A DNA stretch of 64,000 bases from Paenibacillus amylolyticus (GTDB lineage: Bacteria; Bacillota; Bacilli; Paenibacillales; Paenibacillaceae): contig NZ_RIAS01000004.1 in NCBI RefSeq assembly GCF_003719335.1, forward strand, positions 186,001-250,000. The letters are read 5' to 3'. The notes under the pieces are model-generated. The model was not told the DNA's origin. It saw only the letters and a list, made by a program, of their open reading frames with translations, and made no database searches. Numbering within the stretch: position 1 is the stretch's first letter; every line of letters begins with the position of its first letter. A program made the translations under genes and the position numbers. Shown piece by piece: positions 60,605 to 64,000 of the stretch.

Positions 60605-62038
60605 ATGGAGCAAACAATACAAGATGTTGTCGTTATTTTCAATGATTTTCTCTGGTCTAAACTGTTAATCATTCTGCTGGTCGTCTGCGGTGTCTATTTC
60701 ACATCGAAAACGAAGTTCATGCAGTTCCGTATGATCGGTGATATGGTCAAGGTGCTCAGAGAGCCAAAGAGCAAGGAACCGGGTAAAATCTCGCCATTTC
60801 AAGCCTTTTGTATCAGTATGGCCGCACGCGTGGGTACGGGAAACATTACAGGGATCGCACTTGCCATAGCTTTAGGGGGACCTGGTGCTGTTTTCTGGAT
60901 GTGGATTATTGCGATTATCGGATCGGCTTCGAGCTTTGTTGAGAGCACGCTGGCTCAGATCTACAAGGTTAAGGACAAAGGCGGATTTCGCGGAGGGCCG
61001 GCCTACTATATGGAGCGGGGGCTTGGAAAAAGATGGATGGGGGTTCTTTTTGCTATCCTGATCACCCTTTCGTTCGGCTTGGTCTTTAACGCTGTACAGT
61101 CCAACACCATTACAGTGGCATTCCAGAACTCTTTTGGAACGGATCGCTTGACGGTTGGTATTATTATGGCCGTTGTTTTTGCAGGTATCATTATGGGCGG
61201 GGTTAAACGGATCGCGAAAGCATCAGAATATATCGTGGTTGTGCTCGCAGTGTTGTATATTGGTGTGGCTGCATTTATCGTGCTCGCAAACATCACAGAA
61301 CTTCCAGCCATGATTGCATTGATTGTGAAAAATGCCTTTGGCATCGAACAGGTCGCTGGCGGGACACTGGGGGCTGCGCTGATGAATGGCGTGAAACGCG
61401 GATTATTCTCAAATGAAGCCGGGATGGGTAGTGCACCGAATGCTGCGGCAACGGCAGATACCTCTCATCCGGTCAAACAAGGTCTGATCCAAGCGTTTGG
61501 CGTTCTGACAGATACACTGGTTATTTGCACAAGTACGGCTATGATTATTTTGTTATCCGGGGTATATCAGGGTTCAGATCTGGGTGGTATTGAGCTGACT
61601 CAAGCTGCGCTCAGTGTACACATCGGTTCGTGGGCGTCAGGCTTCCTGGCAGTGATGGTATTCCTGTTTGCCTTCAGTACGTTGATTGGTAACTATTATT
61701 ATGGGGAAACAAACATTGAATTTATTAAGTCTAACAAAGTTTGGCTCTGGATTTATCGCGTTGCTGTAATTAGCATGGTGCTGTTCGGCGCGGTAGCGAA
61801 GGTGCAACTTGTTTGGGATTTGGCTGACTTATTCATGGGGCTGATGGTTGTGGTTAATCTGATTGCCATTTTGATGCTGTCTAAAGTCACTTTTGAAGCT
61901 TTGAAGGATTATAAGCGTCAAAAGGCCGAGGGACGTGATCCTGTCTTTACCCGTGATCGTATTCATATTCCTGGTGAAATTGAATGCTGGGAGTCGGAAG
62001 AGGAAGTAACGGGTGCAGAGCTGGATGCGACAGGATAA
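60605..62038 (+). CDS. AGCS-family Na+ or H+ : amino acid symporter (GlnT/AlsT-like)
   Basis: A 477-residue transporter with about eleven membrane helices. Family signatures are AARVGTGNITGIALAIALGGPGAVFWMW and GLFSNEAGMGSAPNAAATA. AGCS proteins import alanine, glycine or glutamine. The divergent GlnL-like regulator favours glutamine. The C-terminus is a charged cytoplasmic tail of about 40 residues. AAGGGG lies before ATG 60605. Confidence 0.88.
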   Translation: MEQTIQDVVVIFNDFLWSKLLIILLVVCGVYFTSKTKFMQFRMIGDMVKVLREPKSKEPGKISPFQAFCISMAARVGTGNITGIALAIALGGPGAVFWMWIIAIIGSASSFVESTLAQIYKVKDKGGFRGGPAYYMERGLGKRWMGVLFAILITLSFGLVFNAVQSNTITVAFQNSFGTDRLTVGIIMAVVFAGIIMGGVKRIAKASEYIVVVLAVLYIGVAAFIVLANITELPAMIALIVKNAFGIEQVAGGTLGAALMNGVKRGLFSNEAGMGSAPNAAATADTSHPVKQGLIQAFGVLTDTLVICTSTAMIILLSGVYQGSDLGGIELTQAALSVHIGSWASGFLAVMVFLFAFSTLIGNYYYGETNIEFIKSNKVWLWIYRVAVISMVLFGAVAKVQLVWDLADLFMGLMVVVNLIAILMLSKVTFEALKDYKRQKAEGRDPVFTRDRIHIPGEIECWESEEEVTGAELDATG

Positions 62039-62124
62039 TATTGTGCATGATTTAGATTGATGTCAATTCTGGTTCGTTCAAAGGTTTAATAAACAAACGA
62101 ATAAGCTTGTTATAAGGCACCATA

Positions 62125-62170
62125 AAACAGGACTTGGACTACCATGATGGCATCCAAGTCCTGTTTAGTA
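62125..62170. terminator. Terminator between AGCS and chemoreceptor-like genes
   Basis: AAACAGGACTTGGA pairs perfectly with TCCAAGTCCTGTTT over 14 bp. It lies between convergent genes. Confidence 0.88.
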
Positions 62171-62239
62171 CATACTTCAATCTATTAATAAGGTTTTTAT
62201 GTGGATCGTTCGTGTAGGAGTTGTTCTTGTTTCCCTATT

Positions 62240-63088
62240 TTACTTTTGTACGGAGTAAGTGATTAGCTGCTCAGACAGAGCTTTCATACGTGTGCCCGTA
62301 TCATTCAGCTTCTCGATGACATCGGTGAACGATGCAACCAGTGTTGCCTGTTCTTGTGAAGAAGCGGCGATCTGGGATACTTCAACCTCCATCTGCTGAA
62401 TCACTTGCTGTACCTCTTTCAAGCTGGCATCAATATCGGTCGTTGCTTGTTTCGCATCAACAGATAGTTTACGCACTTCGGATGCCACGACACCAAACCC
62501 GGCACCGGCTTCACCTACACGGGCTGCCTCAATTGCGGCATTCAGGCCAAGCAAGTTGGTCTGTTCGGAAATTTCACGAATGAAACCAGCAACCTTGTTA
62601 ATCTGGGATGAGTTCTGGACAGCCAGTCGTGTGTTCTCCAAAATCTGCTCACTGGTAGCCTGCAATTCTTCGGCATGAGCGGCTACATGCTGCACCATGT
62701 CAACAAGGTTTGCATTGATGTCTTGATTTTCTTGGACGATGTCCTCCAGTTGATTCTGATTCGATTGGTCATAGGACACACAGAATACAGCAACAACGTT
62801 ATTATGATCATCAAAGATAGGAACATTCAGTGTGTCTAGCTCAATTCCATAAATCTCCTTAGGTAGTGTAGAGAGGGTGGCTTCTCTTCCATTTTTCAAA
62901 ACGGCGAAGTTTTGAAAGGATTCCAAAAGTCTCATGCCTTTTTCAAAACCAAGATTGAACTTCTCTGTCATAATTACATCTAATACTTTCTCGTGGTCAT
63001 ACACGGTCAGGCTGGCTGGCTCCCGAAGGATTAGACTAATATACGGCAAGGATTTTAACAGTGCATCAATAATGTTTATGTTACTCAT
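62240..63088 (-). CDS. Soluble methyl-accepting chemotaxis-like protein (YfmS-like)
   Basis: A 282-residue cytoplasmic protein with no membrane helix. The N-terminal 110 residues form a PAS-like sensor ([33 protein letters not shown]). The remainder is the hairpin signalling domain of chemoreceptors, with the conserved tip [38 protein letters not shown]. The hairpin is short, like YfmS of B. subtilis, which affects chemotaxis to and from unknown signals. It is divergent from the Crp/Fnr-type gene. Confidence 0.85.
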   Translation of the reverse strand: MSNINIIDALLKSLPYISLILREPASLTVYDHEKVLDVIMTEKFNLGFEKGMRLLESFQNFAVLKNGREATLSTLPKEIYGIELDTLNVPIFDDHNNVVAVFCVSYDQSNQNQLEDIVQENQDINANLVDMVQHVAAHAEELQATSEQILENTRLAVQNSSQINKVAGFIREISEQTNLLGLNAAIEAARVGEAGAGFGVVASEVRKLSVDAKQATTDIDASLKEVQQVIQQMEVEVSQIAASSQEQATLVASFTDVIEKLNDTGTRMKALSEQLITYSVQK

Positions 63089-63376
63089 GGAACTAAATCA
63101 TCCTCTCAATATTTAAATGTGAAGTGAATTGGAAAATTTGCAGAACCTCTATTGTTCATCGGACAAAAATCGGATATCCTGAATGCTTGATTGCATGAAA
63201 TTCGAACTATTTTCCAAATGAACTTCGAACTTTTTCCCATGTGGTGCGTTTTCTTGGATATTAGTTCTAGTTGTAACTGTTTTTATGCCAATTATTCGTT
63301 GCGAATTTGATTGAAATATAGGACATGTGTCCATTTATTTTGTTAATCAGATAGATCACGTTGGAGGTGGGGTTGG

Positions 63377-64000
63377 ATGAAGGAAGTGTTGAACTTTGAG
63401 CTTATGCGGCAACTTGTGCGGGAGCATGAATTAGATCAGGTGCTGGACGAAACGTTAATAGCCGAGCTGCGTCTGCTGGAGGCGGAGAAGGGCGAGATTA
63501 TTTGTGAAAAAGGAGAACGTCCTGAACGCTTATATTTTCTCGTTGAAGGTAAGCTCAAAATCTTCACAACACTGCCAAATGGCAAGTCACTGTTGCTCAG
63601 ATTCAGTACACCACTTTCCCTTGTGGGTGACTTGGAGCTTGTGAACGGAAAAGAAGCGAACAATATCGTGCAATCTGTGAATCGCAGTTTGTTACTCGCC
63701 ATCAGCTACCGTGTCATTCAGAACACGTATGCCGAGAATCCGAAATTCCTCCATTTTATGCTGAGTCAGGTGACACACAAGCTGTACACGTTCTCCAATC
63801 TGTCGAGCCTGAACATGTTGTATCCTGTTGAAAGCAGGTTTGCCAGCTATATGTTATCTACAGCTGATCAAGATACGGCTGCATCAGAGGAGATTCAGAC
63901 ATCCAAATTGACGGAACTTGCTGATCTGCTGGGTACCAGCTACAGGCATCTCAATCGGGTCATTCAGGACTTGTGCAGACGAGATATTATTCGCAAAGTA
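63377..64000 (+). CDS. Crp/Fnr-family regulator, YeiL-like (3' end beyond window)
   Basis: The frame opens at ATG 63377 behind GGAGGTGGGG and stays open to the window edge (208 codons). The N-terminal cyclic-nucleotide-binding-like fold includes CEKGERPERLYFLVEGKLKIF (about 42-63) and GKSLLLRFSTPLSLVGDLELV. The C-terminal helix-turn-helix includes TSKLTELADLLGTSYRHLNRVIQDLCRRDII. No [4Fe-4S] cysteine cluster is visible, so it is not a classical Fnr. It matches the YeiL-type group. The true C-terminus is missing. Confidence 0.82.
   Translation, partial: MKEVLNFELMRQLVREHELDQVLDETLIAELRLLEAEKGEIICEKGERPERLYFLVEGKLKIFTTLPNGKSLLLRFSTPLSLVGDLELVNGKEANNIVQSVNRSLLLAISYRVIQNTYAENPKFLHFMLSQVTHKLYTFSNLSSLNMLYPVESRFASYMLSTADQDTAASEEIQTSKLTELADLLGTSYRHLNRVIQDLCRRDIIRKV

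Noticed and set aside
1..64000. tRNA, rRNA, CRISPR array, prophage or insertion sequence
   Set aside because: I scanned for CCA-ended cloverleaf sequences, regularly spaced repeats and transposase or integrase motifs and saw none; only the two short palindromic repeat elements look mobile-like.

Overview
The window looks like a chromosomal segment of a Paenibacillus-type, spore-forming Firmicute. This is inferred from strong AGGAGG ribosome-binding sites, frequent GTG/TTG starts, two Spo0E-family genes, several cre-like catabolite sites, and many polysaccharide- and pectin-related genes. The closest relatives I can name for most genes are Bacillus subtilis proteins. I see no tRNA, rRNA, CRISPR array, prophage or transposase.

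Layout. 0-2.3 kb: the 3' part of an RlmN-type rRNA methyltransferase, a GNAT acetyltransferase and a MarR regulator. 2.4-6.0 kb: an exopolysaccharide operon resembling B. subtilis ydaJ-ydaK-ydaM, including a degenerate GGDEF protein that keeps an RxxD c-di-GMP inhibitory site, plus a 47-residue membrane protein. 6.1-10.2 kb: a SAM methyltransferase, a YlmA-like ABC ATPase, and an Fsr-like efflux pump divergent from an AraC regulator. 10.3-17.4 kb: a pectin/rhamnogalacturonan oligosaccharide operon (two ABC permeases, a lipoprotein binding protein, a LacI regulator, a GH105 hydrolase and a cytoplasmic CE8 pectinesterase) preceded by a cre site and two copies of a palindromic operator. 17.7-19.4 kb: an HTH plus helical-repeat regulator followed by a Spo0E-family phosphatase. 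19.4-26.6 kb: two aldo/keto reductases, an MFS/HxlR/AIM24 group with tandem operators, a MarR regulator, an LCP cell-wall protein and a small P-loop kinase. 26.6-30.0 kb: an IclR regulator with two matching operators, KDPG aldolase and an ACS-family sugar-acid transporter. 30.3-35.3 kb: a DUF2339 membrane protein, a lipoprotein, a tiny membrane protein, an FHA-winged-helix protein and a membrane-anchored methyltransferase.

35.4-43.4 kb: a YdcF/DUF218 remnant abutting a four-unit palindromic repeat; then a VTC polyphosphate-polymerase-like gene, DUF4956 and a DUF4353 lipoprotein, divergent from an OmpR/histidine-kinase pair; then a second copy of the repeat. 43.6-45.2 kb: an SDR dehydrogenase divergent from a TetR regulator. 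45.3-51.3 kb: nirB-nirD-sumT for siroheme nitrite reduction, with a sigma-A promoter framed by inverted repeats and a leader terminator, divergent from an ANTAR antiterminator-like protein and a TrpD2-like protein. 51.4-53.3 kb: an acyl-CoA thioesterase and a SatP-type acetate transporter. 53.3-58.5 kb: a 1734-residue secreted protein that appears to fuse a CE12 rhamnogalacturonan acetylesterase to a PL11 rhamnogalacturonan lyase. 58.9-64 kb: a second Spo0E paralogue, a GlnL-like response regulator divergent from an AGCS amino-acid symporter, a soluble chemoreceptor-like protein, and a Crp/Fnr-family gene cut by the window end.

The pectin genes form a plausible scattered pathway: extracellular deacetylation and cleavage by the CE12-PL11 enzyme, ABC uptake, cytoplasmic GH105 and CE8 processing, and KDG/KDPG-type breakdown under IclR control. 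The most interesting systems are the VTC-DUF4956-DUF4353 cluster with its glycine-rich sensor kinase, the ANTAR/leader-terminator control of nirBD, the c-di-GMP-linked polysaccharide operon, and the HTH-repeat regulator/Spo0E pair.
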